Below are positions 7,501 to 14,184 of a stretch of 25,640 bases of DNA, piece after piece; positions within the stretch are counted from its first letter, which is position 1; each line of letters begins with the position of its first letter. Made by a program: the position numbers and the translations under genes. A model generated the notes under the pieces. The model was not told the origin of the DNA and made no database searches. It saw only the letters and a program-made list of their open reading frames with translations. The DNA lies in NCBI GenBank assembly GCA_964428485.1, contig CAYRYP010000012.1:1-25640 (forward strand), in the 5' to 3' direction. The stretch comes from CAZPAN01 sp964428485 (GTDB lineage: Bacteria; Actinomycetota; Coriobacteriia; Coriobacteriales; CADBOM01).

Positions 7501-7533
7501 GGCGGGGACGCTCGACATAGCAGCGCCCCCGCC
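7501..7533 (-). promoter_or_regulatory. Strong intercistronic hairpin between binding protein and permease genes
   Basis: GGCGGGGACGCT (7501-7512) and AGCGCCCCCGCC (7522-7533) pair along 12 positions (11 Watson-Crick and one G-U in the minus-strand RNA), with a nine-base loop. No U tract follows. In binding-protein operons such stems usually protect the upstream message from 3' exonucleases or act as partial terminators, which gives excess binding protein. That role is inferred here from position. Confidence 0.6.
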
Positions 7534-7566
7534 TTTCTACATGGGGTTTACAGGCATGCTAGCTGC

Positions 7567-8826
7567 CTAGCTGCCAACAACTTCCTCAAGCCAGATCTCG
7601 GTGATCGCAGCCTCGACGTCGGCGGAGTACTCGGAGGTTGCCGCGGCCTGGAGCTCCTCATCAGAGACGTTGTTCGGGCCGTGATCGATATCGTCGAAGA
7701 GAGCCTGCTCCTCCTCGGTGAGGACATCGTGGTTGAGCACGTCACCAGCAGCATGCGAGCTCTTGTCAGCCTGCTGCTCGACGCTCAGCATCTCGTTGAT
7801 GACCACCAGGGCGCCAGCCTTGTTGGGGGAGTTGTAGGGGATGGCCCAGTAGCTGAAGTTGGCGGTGGTGTTCTCAAAGATGTAGGACTGGGAGGTCTCT
7901 GAATAGACACCGCTGTTGATCTTGGCACCGCATCCGTACTGATCGTACAGGACGTCGTTGTAGATCTCGCCATTGCTGTAGAGCTGGGTCATCTCGTCGT
8001 TATCGGCCGGGAAGGTCTGGCCCTCATTCCACAGATAGGGGTTCAGTTCGATCAGGTAGTCGAGCGCCGGCTGGATGATCTCCTTGATGGCATCGGTGTC
8101 ATCCGGATCGACCGTCATCAGATCCTCGTAGTTTTCGCAGGTATTGTAGATGATGGTGCGGATGAACGCTGCACCGACCCAGTTCTCGGAAGAAGGATAG
8201 GTGAACTTTCCGGGATACTGCTTGGCCAGCTCCAGGAAGTCCTCAGGGCTGGAAAGGTCACCAGGCGCCAAAGCATCATCCTTGATGATGTTGAGCTCGT
8301 AGAACCCGAACGGCACCTCGTATCCTTCATTGTCATATGCGAAGTCGATATAGACCAGAGGGTTCTCTGTGTCTATATAGGTCTCGAAGTTGGGAAGCAG
8401 TTCGTCGATCGGTCCGAACCATCCACCAAGCTCCTGGTTGTCCTTGAATGTGGAGCCGTTGACCCAGGCGATGTCGAAGGCGCCGTTGTTCTCGGTCGAG
8501 CCGGCGGCCAGGGAGTCACTCAAAGCGGTAAGGGCGCTCGAATCGTAGATGTAATTGAGTGTGATGTCATACTTCTCGAGTACCGTCTCGGCAAGCTCGT
8601 TCACCCAGGTGTTGAGTTCTTCATTGCCATCATAACCATAGTAGGTGACGGTGGTTCCGCGAGCCGCTTCTACAACAGCGTCCCAATCGGAGTAATCGAT
8701 TTCGTCATCGGATGCGCTGGTCGTCCCACCACTGCAGCCCGCAAGAGCAAAACTTGCGACGAGGGCAAGAGATGTCGCTACGCTGGCAAACTTTGTCAAG
8801 CGCTTGCGGCTCTGTTTCTTGGCCAT
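7567..8826 (-). CDS. Substrate-binding lipoprotein of ABC importer, YnjB-like
   Basis: The product is 419 residues from an ATG preceded by AAAGGAG. An upstream in-frame start at 8943 was rejected because it has no ribosome site and would bury the signal peptide. The lysine/arginine-rich N-terminus, hydrophobic stretch and lipobox LAGC (Cys31) show a lipoprotein anchored outside the membrane. A segment around residues 130-160 (DIAWVNGSTFKDNQELGG, then GPIDELLPN) matches what I remember of the YnjB family (COG4134), whose ligand is not established. The fold class is that of type 2 extracellular solute-binding proteins (thiamine, polyamine, iron). The protein is very acidic overall. It heads the transporter genes, and an assembly gap lies upstream. 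Confident as a binding protein, moderate for the YnjB subfamily, no claim on ligand. Confidence 0.9.
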   Translation of the reverse strand: MAKKQSRKRLTKFASVATSLALVASFALAGCSGGTTSASDDEIDYSDWDAVVEAARGTTVTYYGYDGNEELNTWVNELAETVLEKYDITLNYIYDSSALTALSDSLAAGSTENNGAFDIAWVNGSTFKDNQELGGWFGPIDELLPNFETYIDTENPLVYIDFAYDNEGYEVPFGFYELNIIKDDALAPGDLSSPEDFLELAKQYPGKFTYPSSENWVGAAFIRTIIYNTCENYEDLMTVDPDDTDAIKEIIQPALDYLIELNPYLWNEGQTFPADNDEMTQLYSNGEIYNDVLYDQYGCGAKINSGVYSETSQSYIFENTTANFSYWAIPYNSPNKAGALVVINEMLSVEQQADKSSHAAGDVLNHDVLTEEEQALFDDIDHGPNNVSDEELQAAATSEYSADVEAAITEIWLEEVVGS

Positions 8827-8929
8827 CTCTTCTCCTTTCAAAATCGGTTGAGATCGATTGAGATTGCACGGATTCGACGAAGGGAACCCCATAACCCCCC
8901 CTATGATGCAATCTAATAAGCGTATTATG

Positions 8930-8966
8930 ATTATATTTGACACTTTTTAGTAGTAGATATCGTCAA
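8930..8966 (-). promoter_or_regulatory. Promoter-like elements upstream of the binding-protein gene
   Basis: The minus strand has a perfect TATAAT (8930-8935) about 100 bases before the lipoprotein ATG. A TTGACG (8961-8966) lies 25 bases further upstream, too far for an ordinary -35. TTGAC at 8937-8941 and GTCAA at 8962-8966 form an inverted pair, as an operator might. A start of transcription or a bound regulator is plausible but not shown. Confidence 0.3.
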
Positions 8967-8975
8967 CTATTATTT

Positions 8976-9075
8976 NNNNNNNNNNNNNNNNNNNNNNNNN
9001 NNNNNNNNNNNNNNNNNNNNNNNNNNNNNNNNNNNNNNNNNNNNNNNNNNNNNNNNNNNNNNNNNNNNNNNNNNN
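8976..9075. other. Assembly gap of exactly 100 N
   Basis: A round-number run of N marks a scaffold join of unknown true length. The base string TATTATTT sits directly on both sides (8968-8975 and 9076-9083), so the two contigs may really overlap and the gap may be zero or tiny. The gap lies between the kinase-fold gene stop (9115) and the lipoprotein start (8826), so an extra small gene cannot be excluded. Confidence 0.97.
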
Positions 9076-9114
9076 TATTATTTTATTTTCTAGCTTCTGC
9101 GCTTGGAGCACTTG

Positions 9115-10146
9115 TCATCGTGCGAAGTGGCGCGTCAGAATCAGGTTCAGATAGTCCCCGTTCAGATAGGTTCCTAGCTTGTCCAAGGTCTTCTGGTTCT
9201 TGAGAGGGCGGTTAGGATCGTGATACTCGACCCATGCCTGGCAGCTCCATGTAATTCCGCGAAGGCAGTTCATGACCACGTAGGCATCGAATCTGCACTC
9301 GAAGCTCCCCCTTTCGAACCTCCCGTCAACCGCATCCCAATACATCTCAACGAACTCGGCGCGCTGCTCCATGTCAAAAATAAAATCCGTGTCCCAGATG
9401 GTGGTGGTCGGGCTTAGGAAATACGAGACATCTTGCGCAACCTCCCCAAGAATTGGCTTTTCCCAATCGAGAAAGCGTCCGGGGGATTTGTCCTTCGGAA
9501 TGAGAAAGTGTGAGGGAACCGCCTCGGTGTTCAATATGTGGAAGGTGTCCTCCTCAGAGCACGGTACATCAAGCACCTCCTGGGCACGGGAGAGCATCTT
9601 GTCGAGATAGGAGTTGACCATGCTGCTCTGCAAGCTCGACCTGCGATATGCGCGCACATATCCCACACACTCCTCGAATTGTGCCTTGAGGGGATCTGTG
9701 GGATGGAAGAGCCGACACCCAGCGGCGGGAACTATGCTGTGGACGTCGGCAAGCATCCTGGCCGCCTGGGCCACGTCCACCGGATCCCCGAAGTCCATGT
9801 ATTCGCCTTCGTAGAACCCCATCACAAGCGTACCGTGCCCCTCAAAGCTCTTGCTGCGATCCACGTAGTAGGCCACCGGGGTGCATCTGCTGGGCTCTAG
9901 AAGCTTCAGTGCGTCGTACTCGTATCCGATCTGGTCGTCGAGTCCGAGCTGGCTAGTGTAGTTGACCCGCAGTACGTAGCGCTCGCCTGTGGACGGGTGC
10001 GAAAACACGTAGTTCGCGTTGTGCTCCCCCTGTCCCAGAAGCTCCGCGTGCATCGAGGCGGCTTCCCCATCCCCGATGCCTAACGATTCGAGAAGCTCTG
10101 TGTTGGAACGCAGGTATGTGTCAATCCTCTTAAGAACGTCCGACAT
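9115..10146 (-). CDS. Kinase-fold (APH/choline kinase-like) protein with non-canonical catalytic loop
   Basis: The product has 343 residues from ATG 10146. An in-frame GTG six bases earlier is too close to its ribosome site. The GAGG ribosome site overlaps the TGA of the radical SAM gene, implying coupled translation. N-terminal GQGEHNANYVF and YVLRVNY resemble the nucleotide-binding lobe of LicA/choline kinase proteins, and FLDWEKPILGEVAQDVSYFL (Asp227) matches their metal-binding DWE region. The catalytic loop, normally H-x-D-x-x-x-x-N, reads NTEAVPSHF (206-214), with Glu208 and His213 in place of Asp and Asn. It may therefore be a weak or altered phosphotransferase, or a binding protein. 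Genes around it encode a radical SAM enzyme and an importer, so its partner may be the imported compound or a modified peptide. The fold assignment is fairly sure and the activity uncertain. Confidence 0.75.
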   Translation of the reverse strand: MSDVLKRIDTYLRSNTELLESLGIGDGEAASMHAELLGQGEHNANYVFSHPSTGERYVLRVNYTSQLGLDDQIGYEYDALKLLEPSRCTPVAYYVDRSKSFEGHGTLVMGFYEGEYMDFGDPVDVAQAARMLADVHSIVPAAGCRLFHPTDPLKAQFEECVGYVRAYRRSSLQSSMVNSYLDKMLSRAQEVLDVPCSEEDTFHILNTEAVPSHFLIPKDKSPGRFLDWEKPILGEVAQDVSYFLSPTTTIWDTDFIFDMEQRAEFVEMYWDAVDGRFERGSFECRFDAYVVMNCLRGITWSCQAWVEYHDPNRPLKNQKTLDKLGTYLNGDYLNLILTRHFAR

Positions 10147-10155
10147 CGACACCCC

Positions 10156-11628
10156 TCACGCCGATGCTTCCCCAACGGCCATCTTGTCGTGCCAGAACTT
10201 TCCCTTGGAGTAGGCTGGCTCGCCCCCTTCACCCTGTCCGTACCAGGGGTTGCCCGCCCAGCGAGACTCGTTTGGACCGTCGCAGAGAAAATGTGAGTCG
10301 AGCTCGGCGACGAAGTCCACCGGCTCCTCAAGAACCACCACGCTACCGCCACCGGACACATCTCCGTAGCAGCTGCGGTAATCTCTGACGTAGGCCTCGA
10401 TCGTAAACACTGCTACATGGCAGGCATGCTCCAGCAGCGCCCGATCCCACTCGCACTGCCCCTTGCACAGCGGCATCACTCTGCAGTCACGGCACTGCGG
10501 GTCGCGCAGCGGGTTGTAGCCAGTGGTGATAATCCCGTCGATATCCGGGAGGTCCAGGATGCTGAACGCAGCGTGTTCTCTCTGACCCAGCCAGCCCTCG
10601 CACTTGTAGGCATCCCCAAACGGGTCGATAACGTAGTAGTTCTCGAGCTGTCCGCGGCAGAAGTTGCGAACCGGCCTCAGGAGTCCCTTCATGACCTCCT
10701 TGGTGTACGGAGTCTCCTCAAAGAGTCCATGGATGTCCCATGCGTACTCCTCGCGCGTGTAGAGATCAAACGAACTGCTGTCGAACCCAGTGTCGTTGCG
10801 GTCGAAGTCCTGCCTGTAGTCCTTCAGGAGGCTGGGGTAGATGTCGATGCCCTCCTCGTCGTGGAGTCTTTGCCTCAGCTCGCGGAACTGCCTCATGTTG
10901 ATCTTGTCGACGTTCATCGCTGCGCGAACCTCGATGCCGTGCCTTTGGCAGCTGCGGGCGCCCTCCAGGGTTTTCTGGAACGAGTTGACCCCCGACCTGT
11001 TCACACGCCGCCTGTTGTGCAACTCCTCGAAGCCGTCGATGGTAGGCATGAGATGCTCGAATCCTATGTTGGCCATGCGCTTGGCTAGATCGTCGTCGAT
11101 CATCCCGCAGTTGGAGAGCATCCCCAAGCTCATGTCGATGCCGTGCTCGTCGCAGAAGCCGCGAAACCATCCGGTCATCTCCTCAATGATGTTCATGCAC
11201 AGAGTGGGCTCTCCCCCGTACCAGCCCAGCGAGAAGCTCTTGAAGCGATCGCGCTCGTAGACCTTCTCGCAGAAGCGATACGTTGCCTCGATGACCTCGC
11301 GGGACATGATCCCACCAGGGTTGCACCCGTGCTCGTAGCAGTACGGGCACTGATAGTTGCACTCGTAAGTAGGGCAGAGGCACAGTGCGAACCAGTCGTT
11401 GGTAAACCGGTCGTGGTCGAAAGCCCTCTCCTGTACGTCCTGCTCGTAGCTCGCGCTCTCGATGATGAGACCCGCATCCATGAGGTCCTGCAGATGCGAC
11501 CCTTCGCAGCGCTCGTAGGTTGAGAAGGCTTCGTCGTCCAGCACCACTAGACACCGCTTGAGCGTGTTGTAGATCGTGTGCTCGTTGTCTGCAGTGTCCA
11601 CGACTATGTTGTAGATCGAATGCTCCAT
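10156..11628 (-). CDS. Radical SAM protein with SPASM domain
   Basis: The product is 490 residues from ATG 11628 (AGGGG five bases upstream). The frame stays open to 11901, but that part runs through the divergent promoter region and opposite gene. Residues 1-80 look like the N-terminal recognition segment of SPASM maturases (SIYNIVV, YNTLKRCLVVL). The 4Fe-4S/SAM triad is Cys90-Cys94-Cys97 (CNYQCPYC), and GGEP follows at 138-141. The SPASM pattern is complete: Cys324, Gly338, Cys343, then Cys379-x2-Cys382-x5-Cys388-x3-Cys392 and Cys403, enough for two auxiliary clusters. Such enzymes usually modify peptides or proteins (anSME, thioether or C-C crosslinks). No precursor peptide or sulfatase was found nearby. 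A tail after about 405, rich in Gly and aromatics, is unlike the core family. An anaerobic lifestyle fits. Substrate unknown. Confidence 0.9.
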   Translation of the reverse strand: MEHSIYNIVVDTADNEHTIYNTLKRCLVVLDDEAFSTYERCEGSHLQDLMDAGLIIESASYEQDVQERAFDHDRFTNDWFALCLCPTYECNYQCPYCYEHGCNPGGIMSREVIEATYRFCEKVYERDRFKSFSLGWYGGEPTLCMNIIEEMTGWFRGFCDEHGIDMSLGMLSNCGMIDDDLAKRMANIGFEHLMPTIDGFEELHNRRRVNRSGVNSFQKTLEGARSCQRHGIEVRAAMNVDKINMRQFRELRQRLHDEEGIDIYPSLLKDYRQDFDRNDTGFDSSSFDLYTREEYAWDIHGLFEETPYTKEVMKGLLRPVRNFCRGQLENYYVIDPFGDAYKCEGWLGQREHAAFSILDLPDIDGIITTGYNPLRDPQCRDCRVMPLCKGQCEWDRALLEHACHVAVFTIEAYVRDYRSCYGDVSGGGSVVVLEEPVDFVAELDSHFLCDGPNESRWAGNPWYGQGEGGEPAYSKGKFWHDKMAVGEASA

Positions 11629-11742
11629 CCCAGCCCCTATACCCGATCTCCATTCCGATAACTGTCTGACACCAATAGTTGACTCAATCCAATAGTAGTA
11701 TATTGACGTTTTAAAAACACGAGAGGAAAACGGGTACCAGCA
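11629..11742. promoter_or_regulatory. Divergent promoter region with paired direct repeat
   Basis: This AT-rich 114-base gap separates the minus-strand radical SAM gene from the plus-strand nucleoside hydrolase and must hold both promoters. CCAATAGT occurs twice (11672-11679 and 11689-11696), 17 bases start to start, with the palindrome TTGACTCAA (11679-11687) between them. Plus-strand TTGACT (11679-11684) with TATTGA (11701-11706, spacing 16) and minus-strand TATACT are weak promoter candidates. The repeat pair could bind one regulator for both directions. That is inference. Confidence 0.45.
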
Positions 11743-12603
11743 ATGAAGCGGATAATCGTGGACTCCGACAACACCATGGGGGTCAGACAATGCGACGTAG
11801 ACGACGGGCTGGCGCTGCTGTTCCTGCTGGGGAACCCGGATCTGTGCCGCGTGGAGGCACTCTGCACGACGTATGGGAACTCCTCGATAGACACTGTCCA
11901 AGACAACACGTTGAGGCTATCGCGCGAGCTCGGGATGGACGTGCCTGTGCTCAGAGGCGCGGCCTGTCCAGACGAGCCCGAAAGCGAGGCGGCGGACTTT
12001 CTCGCGAGTGCGGCCTCGGAAGAACCCGGCAAGCTGAGCGTGCTCGCAACCGGATCGCTCACCAACCTCAAGGGCGCCGCGCGAGCCGACTCCGGATTCT
12101 TCAGCAACATCAGGGAGCTCGCGATGATGGGGGGTGTTCTCAAGGCGCTCGTCATAAACGGCAGAATCATGGACGAGCTCAACTTCAGCTGCGACGCGGA
12201 GGCCACAGCAATGGCATTGAGCGCGCCGTGCCCCGTGATGGACGCTGTAAGTCAAAACTGTCTCCCCTGCCACTTCTCGCGCGCCGAACTCGCATCGGAG
12301 TTCGGCGCGGAGTCGTGGCTGATGAATGCGTGCGACAACTGGCTCTCGACGATGGATGAACGCTATAACTGGGAAGGCTTTGTCTGCTGGGATCTCCTAG
12401 CGGCGGTCTACCTCATCAGGCCCGATCTGTTCGAAGACGATATACGCGAAGTCACCCTCTACCCGCGATGGCTGGAAGTGGGGCTGCTGGAGACATCCCC
12501 GATGCCCGGCGCTCCGACGGCGACAGTGAACCTCGCCAGGATACGTGACGTCGACGCCTTCAAACAGGAGGCCATCAGGTCATGGAGAAGGGCATTGAAT
12601 TAA
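11743..12603 (+). CDS. Inosine/uridine-preferring nucleoside hydrolase-like protein
   Basis: The product has 286 residues. Members of this family cleave the N-glycosidic bond of ribonucleosides or related ribosides, using a calcium ion held by an N-terminal Asp cluster. Here the cluster reads DSDNTMGVRQCDVDDGLAL (residues 7-25), so Asp7, Asp9, Asp20 and Asp21 are present, but with about eight extra residues inside the usual DxDxGxDD. Later motifs fit: VLATGSLTNL, ELAMMGGVL, and DELNFSCDAEA for the second metal/ribose contact. The ATG is fixed by the Asp cluster at residue 7. The nearest ribosome site (GAGAGGA) is about 15 bases away, so initiation may be weak. It is transcribed away from the radical SAM gene and ends 21 bases from the convergent nitroreductase stop. 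The substrate may not be a normal nucleoside. Confidence 0.85.
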   Translation: MKRIIVDSDNTMGVRQCDVDDGLALLFLLGNPDLCRVEALCTTYGNSSIDTVQDNTLRLSRELGMDVPVLRGAACPDEPESEAADFLASAASEEPGKLSVLATGSLTNLKGAARADSGFFSNIRELAMMGGVLKALVINGRIMDELNFSCDAEATAMALSAPCPVMDAVSQNCLPCHFSRAELASEFGAESWLMNACDNWLSTMDERYNWEGFVCWDLLAAVYLIRPDLFEDDIREVTLYPRWLEVGLLETSPMPGAPTATVNLARIRDVDAFKQEAIRSWRRALN

Positions 12604-12624
12604 CAGCTGTCCGCGGCTAGCGTC

Positions 12625-13140
12625 CTAGCGACGTACCACCGTCTCCTCGAGCGGTTTGCGGTTGAAGTGGTTCTCGAGCGGCTCAGTGCCCTCAGCTGCA
12701 AAGCCGAGGTCTAACAGCATGAGCACCTCTTCATTGTCGGGGAGCCCGAGTTTTTCCCTCGCCACATCGGGGTCTAAGAAGTTGAGCCAGCAGCTGTCCA
12801 CGCCCGCGTTCTTCGCGGCGAGCAGCATGTGCGTCGCCACGATGGTGGAGTCCTCGACCCCCGAATCGCGCTTGCCGCCGGGGTAGACGAAGACGTTGTT
12901 CGCATCGTACGCCACGCAGATGACGGTAGGCGCACCATAGCGGCAGGGCGTGATCTCATCGATCACTGCTAGATCCTCGGGTTTCTGAAAGACGTAGATC
13001 CTCTGTTCCTGTAGGTTCTTGGCGGTGGGTGCTAGGCGTCCGGCCTGAAGGATCGCCTCAAGCTGCTCCTCGGTCACCTGCCTGCCCTCGTCGAACTTCT
13101 TGCAAGAGTAGCGTTTCTCGATAAGCTCACTGAACTCCAT
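12625..13140 (-). CDS. Nitroreductase family protein (FMN-dependent)
   Basis: This is a 171-residue flavin oxidoreductase of the short nitroreductase class, likely a cytosolic dimer using NAD(P)H. The N-terminus IEKRYSCKKFDEGRQV supplies the basic FMN-phosphate contacts. LEAILQAGRLAPTAKNLQ is the family's second conserved block, and NAGVDSCWLNF near residue 112 matches the conserved CGC/SCW region. The ATG follows AAAGGAG, with a good promoter upstream, so it is a single-gene unit. Although it lies next to the cobalamin operon, it lacks features expected of the dimethylbenzimidazole synthase BluB and is much shorter. The physiological substrate is not predictable. Confidence 0.92.
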   Translation of the reverse strand: MEFSELIEKRYSCKKFDEGRQVTEEQLEAILQAGRLAPTAKNLQEQRIYVFQKPEDLAVIDEITPCRYGAPTVICVAYDANNVFVYPGGKRDSGVEDSTIVATHMLLAAKNAGVDSCWLNFLDPDVAREKLGLPDNEEVLMLLDLGFAAEGTEPLENHFNRKPLEETVVRR

Positions 13141-13182
13141 GCCGACTCCTTTCTAGCGGGATTCCGCAACGTTTACATGGCC

Positions 13183-13211
13183 ACTATAATGCCTGACGCC
13201 TATGTGGTCGA
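13183..13211 (-). promoter_or_regulatory. Promoter of the nitroreductase gene
   Basis: The minus strand reads TCGACC (13206-13211), a 17-base spacer, then TATAGT (13183-13188), with the ATG about 43 bases below the -10. The match and spacing fit a vegetative promoter. It lies between the kinase stop at 13250 and the nitroreductase, and so separates it from the cobalamin operon. Confidence 0.55.
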
Positions 13212-13249
13212 CAGCAGAAGCTCAAGGAGTTCCTTCAACTCGATTTCAT

Positions 13250-14137
13250 TCACGCACCCATGGTCGTATTGGCACCATCGAGCGCGGCAGAGCCGAACAT
13301 CCTCGCCGCCGAGAGATATCTTGCGGCCCACTCCCACACGGGATCGTCGAGCATGTCCTTGTACATCGCCCATATGTACCAGTAGCAGCCTAGAAAGGCT
13401 GTAACCACAATGCAGTCGTGGACCTCGGCAGCGGTCGCGGGCCTGCCATAGTACATCTCGAGCAGCCCGGGGATCTCATCGGGAGTGTAGCCAGAGCCTT
13501 GGGACACGAAGTTGCCGATGTCAAAGAGCGGATCACCCATCGCCGAGTACTCCCAGTCTATGAACTGGATCAGGTCGCCGGCGACGAGAATGTTCTCCTT
13601 GTAGCAGTCGTTGTGGCAGAGCACGAAGCCTGAAGCCTCCCTGTCGGCCAGGAGACCCTCGAGGCTGTGACTTAGGGTCACAATCTCGCCGAGTTCCTCG
13701 GAGGTCGGGTATCCCCCGTCCTCGAGCAGACCGAGCAGGCGCCATGCATCATCAACGAAACTGAACGACCAGTCCGTCTCCCTCCCGCTGGTGTGCAGCC
13801 TGCCAAGCATCGACATCGCCTTGGCCACCTGGGCGCGGTTCTCATAGTCGAGCTTGGAGGTCTCAGGAATGTACCTCGAGAGTTTCCAGCCCTCGTCTGC
13901 GTCCATGGCCACATACGTGGTGTCAAGCCCCAGATCGCGCGCGATTTCGAGCGAGGCCTTCTCGGCGTGGCGGTTGACCAGCAAGTTTGTCCCCTCGCCG
14001 GGAATGCGAAAGACGTATCTCTCCCCCAGAGCGTCCACGAGATAGGAGACGTTATTCATCCCGGCATCGAGCTCCACCGGAATCCCGACCTCATCGGGAG
14101 AGCAACGCAGGGCAAAGCACATGCGTTCCACGATCAT
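13250..14137 (-). CDS. LicA-like choline/ethanolamine-type kinase at end of cobalamin operon
   Basis: The product has 295 residues from ATG 14137. A TTG at 14188 that overlaps the cbiL stop (TTGA) would add 17 Gly/Ser-rich residues and is a possible alternative. The fold is an APH/choline kinase. It has DAGMNNVSYLV (small-molecule kinase Gly loop), YVFRIPGEGTN, catalytic HNDCYKENIL (His175, Asp177, Asn182) and metal-binding FIDWEYSAMGDPLFDIGNF (Asp194), all intact. Relatives phosphorylate choline, ethanolamine, thiamine or aminoglycosides. It is the last gene of the cobalamin operon. Because cobalamin needs aminopropanol (or ethanolamine) phosphate, joined by CbiB encoded in the same operon, phosphorylation of aminopropanol, ethanolamine or threonine is an attractive guess. 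Active kinase: confident. Substrate: inference only. Confidence 0.85.
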   Translation of the reverse strand: MIVERMCFALRCSPDEVGIPVELDAGMNNVSYLVDALGERYVFRIPGEGTNLLVNRHAEKASLEIARDLGLDTTYVAMDADEGWKLSRYIPETSKLDYENRAQVAKAMSMLGRLHTSGRETDWSFSFVDDAWRLLGLLEDGGYPTSEELGEIVTLSHSLEGLLADREASGFVLCHNDCYKENILVAGDLIQFIDWEYSAMGDPLFDIGNFVSQGSGYTPDEIPGLLEMYYGRPATAAEVHDCIVVTAFLGCYWYIWAMYKDMLDDPVWEWAARYLSAARMFGSAALDGANTTMGA

Positions 14138-14184
14138 CTCGACGGGAACATCCCCACCCCTACTCCCAGACGCTCCGGTGCACG

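Noticed and set aside
8827..8943. Longer N-terminus for the binding lipoprotein (to 8943).
   Set aside because: The ATG at 8826 has an AAAGGAG site and begins a textbook lipoprotein signal peptide. The extension has no ribosome site and would put 39 residues in front of it.
11629..11901. Longer N-terminus for the radical SAM protein reaching 11901.
   Set aside because: It would run through the divergent promoter region and 150 bases into the oppositely oriented nucleoside hydrolase. The ATG at 11628 gives the expected SPASM-protein N-terminus.
12625..13140. BluB (dimethylbenzimidazole synthase), because a nitroreductase-fold gene lies beside the cobalamin operon.
   Set aside because: It is short, carries ordinary nitroreductase motifs, has its own promoter, and BluB needs oxygen, which does not fit the anaerobic pathway here.
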